Source: Clostridia bacterium
GTDB lineage: Bacteria; Bacillota; Clostridia; Oscillospirales; Acutalibacteraceae
NCBI GenBank assembly: GCA_900755995.1
Contig: CAAEIM010000095.1
Span: forward strand, 1-7,747
Reading direction: 5' to 3'
Length of the DNA: 7,747 bases
The translations under genes and the position numbers were made by a program. Below, piece by piece: positions 1-5,191 of the stretch. The stretch's first letter is position 1; every line of letters starts with the position of its first letter. Below the pieces are notes generated by a model. The model had not been told where the DNA came from. It did no database searches and was given only the letters and a program-made list of their open reading frames with translations.

Positions 1-188
1 CTGAAAATGTTTAAATCAGACATAATTTACAGAAAAATCAGCCAATGGACTGCACTTATCTGGGCAGACGGTACCATATAAATATACAATTTTGTACCTG
101 ACAACCACCGAGCAAATTCCTATAATTTTGATTAAAAGTAAGCCTTTTTTATACAATATTTAAAATTAATAGTAATTCTTATAAATCC
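1..188. other. AT-rich upstream region without a confident gene
   Basis: I see no supportable gene here. One plus-strand frame is open from base 1 to a TAA at 79-81, about 26 codons. It could be the tail of a gene that starts outside the window, but so short an open stretch is uninformative and I recognise no motif in it. A weak 5-bp inverted repeat (GGTAC at 70-74, GTACC at 94-98) flanks an AT-rich loop. The rest is AT-rich spacer leading to the pflB promoter. Confidence 0.5.
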
Positions 189-217
189 TTGACATTCAAA
201 CGAAAGTGTGGTATTTT
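189..217 (+). promoter_or_regulatory. Predicted sigma-A promoter of pflB
   Basis: A perfect -35 hexamer TTGACA (189-194) is followed by a 17-nt spacer and a -10-like TATTTT (212-217, 4 of 6 consensus bases). Transcription would start near 223-225, giving a leader of roughly 188 nt before the pflB start codon. A second TTGACA at 279-284 has only a weak TTCAAT at 302-307 at 17-nt spacing and is a less likely alternative start. I saw no convincing Rex- or Fnr-like operator. Confidence 0.6.
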
Positions 218-223
218 ATATAT

Positions 224-390
224 GCTGATTTTTAAACGGAAACAATAAATCAGCTACGCAAGGCTTTATGTTGCCGTTTTGACAAAAAGCAAAAATATCA
301 ATTCAATGAGAGAAAATCTCGTCTATTGAAACTGCTTATCATGCCGGCGGTTCAAATCAAAGCTGTTTGAGCCTTGTCGGCTTTATTATT
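224..390 (+). promoter_or_regulatory. Structured 5' leader of pflB, candidate cis-regulatory RNA
   Basis: Several complementary segments lie between the predicted transcription start and the ribosome binding site. A perfect 8-bp stem pairs 224-231 (GCTGATTT) with 247-254 (AAATCAGC). Its loop holds AAACGG (234-239), which is complementary to CCGTTT at 274-279, so a pseudoknot or an alternative fold is possible. A second hairpin pairs 302-311 with 317-330 with a 4-nt bulge. A third, terminator-like hairpin occupies 343-381. I checked from memory for the ZTP ('pfl') riboswitch core and did not find its usual GGGUCGUG-type and CCGCYGGG-type segments, so this is not called as a known class. Regulation is inferred only from structure and leader length. 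Confidence 0.4.
343..390 (+). terminator. Terminator-like hairpin in pflB leader (possible attenuator)
   Basis: Left arm 343-356 pairs with 366-373 and 376-381 to give 14 base pairs, two of them G-U, with a TT bulge at 374-375 and a 9-nt loop. It is followed directly by TTTATTATT (382-390). Its position about 10-20 nt before the pflB ribosome binding site suits an attenuator. The interrupted T-run makes termination efficiency uncertain. TTGAA at 326-330 could pair with TTCAA at 351-355 in a competing fold. Confidence 0.4.
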
Positions 391-411
391 GAAAATTTAG
401 GGGGTTATTCT

Positions 412-2658
412 ATGCGTTCCGAATGGAGTAATTTTGTCGGAGGACTTTGGGAATCCGAAATCAATGTAAGAGACTTTATACAAAGAAACTATAAGCCATA
501 TGATGGCGATGAATCTTTCCTTGAAGGACCTACAGAAGCTACAAATAAGCTCTGGGGCAAGCTCAAGGAGCTTCAGAAGGAAGAAAGAAGCAAGGGCGGC
601 GTTCTTGATATGGAGACTGAGGTTGTTACCTCTCTCACAGCCTACGGCGCTGCATACATCGACAATGACCTTAAAGACCTTGAGCAGGTAGTAGGTCTTC
701 AGACTGACAAGCCTTTAAAGCGTGCATTTATGCCTTACGGCGGCATCAAGATGGCTGAGCAGTCATGCCAGATGTACGGCTACGAGCCAAGCCCAAAGCT
801 TCACGAAATTTTTACAAAATATCATAAGACACATAACCAGGGTGTTTTTGACATCTACACACCAGAAATGAAGGCTGCACGTCACAGCAAGATTCTTACA
901 GGTCTTCCTGATACATACGGCAGAGGCAGAATCGTTGGCGACTACAGAAGAATTGCTCTTTACGGTATTGACTACCTTATCGAGTGCAAGAAGACAGATT
1001 TTGCCGAAACAAACCGTCAGGGTATGAGAAGAGGCGATTTCCAGCTTCGTGAGGAAATTGCAGACCAGATCAAGGCTCTTCAGGGTATGAAGGAAATGGC
1101 TCAGCTTTACGGCTTTGATATTTCTCAGCCTGCTAAGAACGCTAAAGAGGCTGTTCAGTGGCTTTACTTTGGTTATCTTGCTGCTATCAAAACTCAGAAC
1201 GGTGCTGCAATGAGCGTGGGCAGAGTTTCAACCTTCCTTGACATCTATATTGAGCGTGACCTTGAGAACGGTACAATCACTGAGGCTCAGGCACAGGAGC
1301 TTATCGACCACTTTGTTATGAAGTGCCGTATGGTTAAGTTCGCAAGAATTGAAAGCTACAACCAGCTCTTCTCAGGCGACCCTGTATGGGCTACACTTGA
1401 GGTTGCAGGTATCGGTATTGACGGCCGTTCACAGGTAACAAAGAACGACTTCCGTTTCCTCCATACACTTGAGAATATGGGACCTTCACCTGAGCCAAAC
1501 CTCACAATTCTTTATTCTTCAAGACTTCCTGAGAGCTTTAAGAAATATGCTTCATATATTTCTGTTAAGACAAGCTCTGTTCAGTATGAAAACGATGATG
1601 TAATGCGTCCTGTATGGGGTGACGATTACTCAATCTGCTGCTGCGTTTCCGCAACAGAAACAGGTAAGGAAATCCAGTTCTTCGGCGCTCGTGCTAACCT
1701 TGCTAAATGCCTTCTCTATGCTATCAACGGCGGTATTGACGAGAAAACAAAGATTCAGGTAGGCCCAGAGTACAGACCGATTACTTCTGAATACCTTGAC
1801 TATGATGAGGTTGTTAAGAAGTATGACGCTATGATGGATTGGCTTGCTCACCTCTATGTAGGCACACTTAATATGATTCACTATATGCATGATAAGTATT
1901 ACTATGAAGCTGCTGAGATGGCTCTTATTGATACTAACTGCCGCCGTACATTTGCTACAGGTATTGCAGGCTTCTCACACGTTGTTGACTCACTCAGCGC
2001 TATTAAGTACGCTAAGGTTAAGGTTATCCGTGACGAGGACGGCGTTGCTGTTGACTTTGAGATTGACGGTGATTTCCCAAGATACGGTAATGATGACGAG
2101 AGAGCAGACCAGATTGCTGTAGATCTTCTCCGTAACTTTATGGGCAAAATCAGATACTGCCACACATACAGAGATTCAGAGCCTACTACATCTATCCTTA
2201 CCATCACATCAAACGTTGTTTACGGTAAGGCTACAGGTTCACTTCCTGACGGCAGAAAAGCAGGCGAGCCGCTTTCACCAGGTGCTAACCCGGCTTACGG
2301 TGCAGAGAAGAGCGGACTTCTTGCTTCACTTAACTCTGTTGCAAAGCTTCCTTATGAGTATGCTCTTGACGGTATTTCAAATACACAGACAATCAGCCCT
2401 GACGCACTCGGTCACGATGACAGCGAGCGTGTAAACAACCTTGTAAATGTACTCGACGGTTACTTTGACCAGGGTGCACACCACCTCAACGTAAACGTAT
2501 TTGGTACAGAAAAGCTCATTGACGCTATGGAGCATCCTGAGAAAGAGGAGTACGCTAACTTCACAATCCGTGTATCAGGTTATGCAGTTAAGTTTATCGA
2601 CCTTACAAGAGAGCAGCAGCTTGACGTTATCGCAAGAACCTGCCATAAGACAATGTAA
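412..2658 (+). CDS. pflB: Formate C-acetyltransferase (pyruvate formate-lyase)
   Basis: This cytoplasmic glycyl-radical enzyme converts pyruvate and CoA to acetyl-CoA and formate in anaerobic fermentation. The product is 748 residues, close to the 760 of the E. coli enzyme. Family signatures include the catalytic cysteine pair in a C409-C410-C411 run (C410-C411 align with Cys418-Cys419 of E. coli), followed by QFFGARANLAK and YAINGG. The C-terminal glycyl-radical motif RVSGYAV has its radical glycine at G723, 25 residues from the end as in E. coli. The ATG at 412 is chosen because GGGGG at 400-404 lies 7 nt upstream. An in-frame TTG at 367 falls inside the leader hairpin and has no such site. 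The activase gene follows after 2 nt. The extra cysteine at 409, usually Ala in the E. coli type, is a minor oddity. The identification is very secure. Confidence 0.98.
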   Translation: MRSEWSNFVGGLWESEINVRDFIQRNYKPYDGDESFLEGPTEATNKLWGKLKELQKEERSKGGVLDMETEVVTSLTAYGAAYIDNDLKDLEQVVGLQTDKPLKRAFMPYGGIKMAEQSCQMYGYEPSPKLHEIFTKYHKTHNQGVFDIYTPEMKAARHSKILTGLPDTYGRGRIVGDYRRIALYGIDYLIECKKTDFAETNRQGMRRGDFQLREEIADQIKALQGMKEMAQLYGFDISQPAKNAKEAVQWLYFGYLAAIKTQNGAAMSVGRVSTFLDIYIERDLENGTITEAQAQELIDHFVMKCRMVKFARIESYNQLFSGDPVWATLEVAGIGIDGRSQVTKNDFRFLHTLENMGPSPEPNLTILYSSRLPESFKKYASYISVKTSSVQYENDDVMRPVWGDDYSICCCVSATETGKEIQFFGARANLAKCLLYAINGGIDEKTKIQVGPEYRPITSEYLDYDEVVKKYDAMMDWLAHLYVGTLNMIHYMHDKYYYEAAEMALIDTNCRRTFATGIAGFSHVVDSLSAIKYAKVKVIRDEDGVAVDFEIDGDFPRYGNDDERADQIAVDLLRNFMGKIRYCHTYRDSEPTTSILTITSNVVYGKATGSLPDGRKAGEPLSPGANPAYGAEKSGLLASLNSVAKLPYEYALDGISNTQTISPDALGHDDSERVNNLVNVLDGYFDQGAHHLNVNVFGTEKLIDAMEHPEKEEYANFTIRVSGYAVKFIDLTREQQLDVIARTCHKTM

Positions 2659-2660
2659 TA

Positions 2661-3401
2661 ATGGAAAATAAAGAGTTAGTCGGCTATGTCCACTCTCTTG
2701 AAAGCTTTGGCTCTGTTGACGGCCCGGGAGTAAGATATGTGGTGTTTTTGAGCGGCTGCGCTATGCGCTGTCAGTTCTGCCACAATCCCGATACCTGGAA
2801 AATGAACGCAGGTACGCCGTACACGCCGGACGCTTTGCTTAAAAAAGCTGTTTCTTATCGCCCTTACTGGAAAAGTGAGGGCGGTATTACAGTGAGTGGA
2901 GGAGAGCCGCTTTTACAGATTGATTTTCTTATTGAATTTTTTAAAAAGGCAAAAAAGCTCGGAATAAATACTGCACTTGACACCAGTGCAAACCCATTTA
3001 CTACAGAGGAGCCTTTCTATTCAAAATGGAAGGAGCTTATGCAGTACACTGACCTTGTTTTGCTGGATATCAAGCATATTGATGATGAGCAGCACAGGAT
3101 TTTGACCGGGCAGACGAATGTTAATATTCTGCAAATGGCAAGAGAGCTTTCTGATATGGGCAAGCCCGTCTGGATTCGCCATGTACTCGTTCCCGAAAGG
3201 AGCGATTATGACGAATACCTTTACCGCCTTGCTGATTTTATAAAAACTCTTAAAAATGTTCAGCGTGTAGAGGTGCTCCCTTACCACACCCTCGGTGTGT
3301 ATAAGTGGAAAGCGCTCGGACTTGATTACAAGCTTGAGGGCATTGAACCGCCAACGCAGGAGAGAATTCGCAATGCAGAGAAAATTCTGAAAGGCGAATA
3401 A
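2661..3401 (+). CDS. pflA: Pyruvate formate-lyase activating enzyme (radical SAM)
   Basis: This activase uses S-adenosylmethionine and a [4Fe-4S] cluster to abstract hydrogen from the radical glycine of PflB, switching the lyase on under anaerobic conditions. The product is 246 residues, matching E. coli PflA. The cluster-binding CxxxCxxC motif is C33, C37, C40 (CAMRCQFC), followed by HNPDTW. The SAM-binding glycine-rich motif GGITVSGGEPLLQ spans about residues 74-86. The N-terminal SFGSVDGPGVRYVVF is typical of the family. The gene starts 2 nt after the pflB stop and has no convincing Shine-Dalgarno sequence in the pflB tail, so translation is probably coupled to pflB. That would give less activase than lyase, which fits a catalytic activator. 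Confidence 0.97.
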   Translation: MENKELVGYVHSLESFGSVDGPGVRYVVFLSGCAMRCQFCHNPDTWKMNAGTPYTPDALLKKAVSYRPYWKSEGGITVSGGEPLLQIDFLIEFFKKAKKLGINTALDTSANPFTTEEPFYSKWKELMQYTDLVLLDIKHIDDEQHRILTGQTNVNILQMARELSDMGKPVWIRHVLVPERSDYDEYLYRLADFIKTLKNVQRVEVLPYHTLGVYKWKALGLDYKLEGIEPPTQERIRNAEKILKGE

Positions 3402-3910
3402 TGACAACTGATAATAAAAATTTACGGGCGGTATTACACACAATACCGCCCGTATTTGATGAAAATTCAAGAATACTCATACTCGGCAGCTTTCCGTCGG
3501 TGAAATCGAGAGAAGCAGAGTTTTTCTACGGACATAAGCAAAACCGTTTCTGGAAGGTTCTCGCCTTGCTTTTGAATGAAAATATACCCGAAACCACAGA
3601 CGAGAAAAAGCAATTTTTACTCCAAAACAAAATTGCCCTCTGGGACGTGGTGAAGTCCTGCACAATTTCAGGCTCAAGCGACAGTTCTATCAAAAGCGTA
3701 GTGCCAAATGATATTAAACCGATTTTGCAGACTGCGGATATATCGCAGATTTTTACCAACGGCTGCACGGCAGACAGGCTCTACAATAAGCATATTTTTC
3801 CTATTGTCGGTTTAAATGAGATAAAGCTGCCGTCAACAAGCCCTGCAAATGCAGCCTATTCGCTTGATAGGCTTTTAAGTGAATGGAATGTAATTCTAAA
3901 ATATTTATAA
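3401..3910 (+). CDS. DNA-deoxyinosine (hypoxanthine-DNA) glycosylase, UDG superfamily family 6
   Basis: This base-excision repair enzyme is predicted to remove hypoxanthine, the product of adenine deamination, from DNA. The 169-residue product has the family's N-terminal block IPPVFDENSRILILGSFPS (about residues 15-33), followed by the segment SREAEFFYGHKQNRFW (36-51), ALWDV (79-83), the IFTNGCTADRLY block (117-128) and a C-terminal STSPANA motif (145-151), which corresponds to the second active-site motif of the superfamily. I do not assign the catalytic residue with certainty. The ATG overlaps the pflA TAA by one base (TAATG), and AAGG at 3391-3394 serves as its ribosome binding site. It therefore appears to be the third gene of the pfl operon. 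Codons 8-18 form a perfect 13-bp hairpin. That block runs directly into conserved family sequence, so a later start is unlikely. Confidence 0.88.
   Translation: MTTDNKNLRAVLHTIPPVFDENSRILILGSFPSVKSREAEFFYGHKQNRFWKVLALLLNENIPETTDEKKQFLLQNKIALWDVVKSCTISGSSDSSIKSVVPNDIKPILQTADISQIFTNGCTADRLYNKHIFPIVGLNEIKLPSTSPANAAYSLDRLLSEWNVILKYL
3423..3457 (+). terminator. Perfect 13-bp hairpin inside start of glycosylase gene
   Basis: Positions 3423-3435 (TACGGGCGGTATT) are exactly complementary to 3442-3454, with a 6-nt loop ACACAC. Only TTT follows before the sequence becomes mixed, so this is a weak intrinsic-terminator candidate. It lies 20 nt after the glycosylase start codon. It could act as a partial terminator for pflBA, as a 3' end that protects the pflBA message, or as a translational block. 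Confidence 0.35.
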
Positions 3911-3915
3911 ATATA

Positions 3916-3980
3916 ACCGCACAACCGGCAAATGAAAATATATATGCCTGTTGTGCGGTATTTCTGTAATTTTTATTAGT
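3916..3980. terminator. Bidirectional terminator between glycosylase and fic genes
   Basis: A 10-bp perfect stem (ACCGCACAAC at 3916-3925, GTTGTGCGGT at 3950-3959) continues inward, after one mismatch, with 4 more pairs (GGCA 3927-3930, TGCC 3945-3948). It lies between two convergent genes. On the plus strand it is followed by ATTTCTGTAATTTTT. On the minus strand it is followed by a T-rich TATATTTATAA. Both sides are moderately T-rich, so it may end transcripts from both directions. Confidence 0.6.
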
Positions 3981-4572
3981 AATTTTTTCTGATATGTTCT
4001 CTGAAAATTTTTGCAAGATTATCTGTAACACCTTGCGCACCCTGAATGGTAGCAATAATCAGATAATCAGAATCAATTTCCGAAAAGTCAATATCATATC
4101 CGTTAAAGCGAATAAGCTGTGCAATAAAAATTCTTTCTGTTCTGCCGTTGCCCTCTCTGAAAGGATGCAACATATTTAATGTGAAAAACAAATCAACTAT
4201 ATTTTCAACAAAGCTCTCAAAGGGAATATTTTTAAAATAATTGTTGGATTTAATTCTGTCAAAACACTTTACGCACAAATTTTCTAATTCATCAGTTTTT
4301 ACAAACTTTGTACCTTTTTTAGATATGTTAATTGTCCTGAGCTGACCTGCCCAATCATACAAATCTTCAAAAAGATAGCGATGGATAGCTTTATAGTGTT
4401 CAATGTCAAATTTTCCGTCAATCGGATTTTCTTCAAGTTTACTTGCCTTTGCAAATGTAATGTCAGCCTCAATTTCGGAAAGTTTAGTTTCATCGGTAAT
4501 TCCGAATTTGTTTATAAGACAAGTCGTACCTTTATAACAGTCAGCAGTAATAGTATTTACTTCATAAGCCAT
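3976..4572 (-). CDS. fic: Fic-family AMP-transferase toxin
   Basis: Fic enzymes usually transfer AMP from ATP to a hydroxyl group on a target protein. Related bacterial FicT/VbhT toxins AMPylate DNA gyrase and topoisomerase IV, but the target here is not visible from sequence. The 198-residue product has the full active-site motif HPFREGNGRTER at H136-R147, matching HxFx(D/E)GNGRxxR. It also has the upstream YDWAGQLRTINISKKGTKF segment (72-90) that forms the target-binding flap region. The ATG at 4572 is chosen because it overlaps the antitoxin stop codon and is preceded by GGAG about 10 nt upstream. The frame stays open upstream for 28 codons, but that part overlaps the antitoxin gene in another frame. 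The protein carries no obvious N- or C-terminal inhibitory helix of its own, consistent with a class I Fic controlled by the separate antitoxin. Confidence 0.93.
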   Translation of the reverse strand: MAYEVNTITADCYKGTTCLINKFGITDETKLSEIEADITFAKASKLEENPIDGKFDIEHYKAIHRYLFEDLYDWAGQLRTINISKKGTKFVKTDELENLCVKCFDRIKSNNYFKNIPFESFVENIVDLFFTLNMLHPFREGNGRTERIFIAQLIRFNGYDIDFSEIDSDYLIIATIQGAQGVTDNLAKIFREHIRKNY

Positions 4573-4745
4573 TATGCGCTTACTCCGGCCTTTTGCTTTA
4601 CTCGTCTGATGTATTCTTCCATAGTGATTTCCTTTAACAGTAATTGTCTGCACCAAATTTTGCTTTGTTCGTCAATATGAAAGCCTTCCATTTCAACAGA
4701 CGCAACTGCATTTTTTATTGATTTATCTATTGACTGTTTTTTCAT
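4572..4745 (-). CDS. VbhA-like antitoxin of the Fic toxin
   Basis: This 57-residue protein, MKKQSIDKSI to QKAGVSA, is encoded immediately upstream of fic and overlaps it by one base (TAATG). Residues 16-21, SVEMEG, match the class I Fic inhibitory motif (S/T)xxxE(G/N). In characterised VbhA-type antitoxins the motif glutamate, here E20, pairs with the second arginine of the Fic motif, here R147, and blocks productive ATP binding. The C-terminal part, with a charged EITMEEYIRRVKQKAG segment (39-54), fits the short helical bundle seen in VbhA. GGGGTGA at 4751-4757 lies 5 nt before the ATG. The reading is direct; the role is inferred from motif and position. Confidence 0.85.
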   Translation of the reverse strand: MKKQSIDKSIKNAVASVEMEGFHIDEQSKIWCRQLLLKEITMEEYIRRVKQKAGVSA

Positions 4746-4773
4746 TTACTTCACCCCGAAACGATATGCCTGT

Positions 4774-4802
4774 AGTATAACATAAAATGCTTATTTATTC
4801 AA
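4774..4802 (-). promoter_or_regulatory. Predicted promoter of the antitoxin-fic operon
   Basis: Read on the minus strand, TTGAAT (4802-4797) is followed by a 17-nt spacer and TATACT (4779-4774, 5 of 6 matches to the -10 consensus). It lies about 30 nt upstream of the antitoxin start codon, leaving a short leader with a good ribosome binding site. The module therefore seems to be transcribed independently of the small-protein gene further upstream. Confidence 0.55.
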
Positions 4803-4841
4803 TACAATGGCGCACATATGGCAGTGTGAAATGTATTTTTT

Positions 4842-4874
4842 ACGGCAGTACCACTCAATGTGCGGTACTGCCGT
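4842..4874. repeat. Perfect 11-bp inverted repeat downstream of small-protein gene
   Basis: ACGGCAGTACC (4842-4852) and GGTACTGCCGT (4864-4874) are exact reverse complements with an 11-nt loop. The hairpin begins 18 nt past the stop of the minus-strand small gene, where a terminator would be expected. Read in that direction, however, the stem is followed by an A-run rather than a T-run. It may work as a terminator in an unusual way, protect the 3' end, or be a protein-binding site. Confidence 0.4.
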
Positions 4875-4891
4875 GTCTGTTAAGCAATATT

Positions 4892-5074
4892 TCAGCGGAA
4901 CATATAGTGAGCTGTGTCCAGCATTGACTCCATAGTGCGTATTGCCTTGCCGGCTTTCTTTTTAAGCTTTGGGTTATCGTCATAGATTTTTCTGCCGCAG
5001 CAGCCTACAGCAATGCCTGCAGCCATACCCAGAGCAACGCCCTTCATAATGTTCATCATAGGTGAACTGTACAT
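4892..5074 (-). CDS. Small Gly/Ala-rich, probably membrane-anchored protein
   Basis: This is a 60-residue protein of unknown function. Residues about 7-26 (MNIMKGVALGMAAGIAVGCC) form a small-residue-rich hydrophobic segment. It could be a single membrane helix with GxxxG-like packing (Gly at 12, 16, 20, 24). After it come a basic linker (KLKKKAGKAIR) and a C-terminal LDTAHYMFR. This layout resembles short YtxH-like or similarly built small proteins of Clostridia, but I do not assign a family firmly. A strong AGGAGG site (minus strand, 5089-5084) lies 9 nt before the ATG, supporting real translation and this start. The gene is divergent from trmL and shares a promoter region with it. Confidence 0.75.
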   Translation of the reverse strand: MYSSPMMNIMKGVALGMAAGIAVGCCGRKIYDDNPKLKKKAGKAIRTMESMLDTAHYMFR

Positions 5075-5101
5075 AATTGTTTTCCTCCTGTAAATGTTAT
5101 A

Positions 5102-5129
5102 TTTATATTAAGCAAGAATGTTCTTGCAA
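5102..5129 (-). promoter_or_regulatory. Candidate promoter of small-protein gene
   Basis: On the minus strand, TTGCAA (5129-5124), a 16-nt spacer and TATAAA (5107-5102) form a plausible sigma-A promoter about 28 nt from the start codon. The palindrome at 5112-5127 fills the spacer and overlaps the -35 box. That is a classic position for a repressor site. Confidence 0.4.
5112..5127. promoter_or_regulatory. 16-bp palindrome, candidate operator in divergent spacer
   Basis: GCAAGAA (5112-5118) and TTCTTGC (5121-5127) are perfect inverted 7-mers separated by TG. The two-base gap and compact dyad symmetry suit a dimeric DNA-binding protein better than an RNA hairpin. I do not recognise the regulator. 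It does not match the Bacillus LexA (GAACnnnnGTTC) or CIRCE patterns. Confidence 0.45.
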
Positions 5130-5152
5130 TATTATTCTTTACGATTTAAAAT
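5124..5152 (+). promoter_or_regulatory. Candidate promoter of trmL
   Basis: TTGCAA (5124-5129) with a 17-nt spacer and TAAAAT (5147-5152) forms a plausible sigma-A promoter about 40 nt upstream of the TTG start. TTGCAA is its own reverse complement, so the same hexamer could serve as the -35 box in both directions. Confidence 0.35.
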
Positions 5153-5191
5153 AGAATAAAACAGAATTTAAAATTTTTGAGGTGATAAGAT

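Noticed and set aside
1..81. Open plus-strand frame from the window edge to a TAA at 79-81, possibly the tail of an upstream gene
   Set aside because: About 26 codons of open frame is expected often by chance, and no recognisable motif is present.
367..411. In-frame upstream extension of PflB from a TTG
   Set aside because: It starts inside the leader hairpin, has no ribosome binding site and adds residues before the family's usual start; the ATG at 412 has a good site.
224..411. ZTP ('pfl motif') riboswitch upstream of pflB
   Set aside because: The conserved core segments that I remember for this class are not seen in the leader.
3021..3470. 149-codon minus-strand open frame opposite pflA
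   Set aside because: It is antisense to a secure gene, with no recognisable protein features; most likely a reading-frame shadow.
4573..4656. N-terminal extension of Fic by 28 codons
   Set aside because: It overlaps the antitoxin gene in another frame, and the extension is basic with no Fic homology; the TAATG junction marks the likely start.
4381..4680. 99-codon plus-strand open frame opposite fic and its antitoxin
   Set aside because: Phe/Ser/Cys-rich product typical of antisense reading of AT-rich coding sequence; both minus-strand genes are well supported.
5112..5127. LexA or CIRCE operator
   Set aside because: The palindrome core differs from GAACnnnnGTTC and from the TTAGCACTC/GAGTGCTAA repeat.
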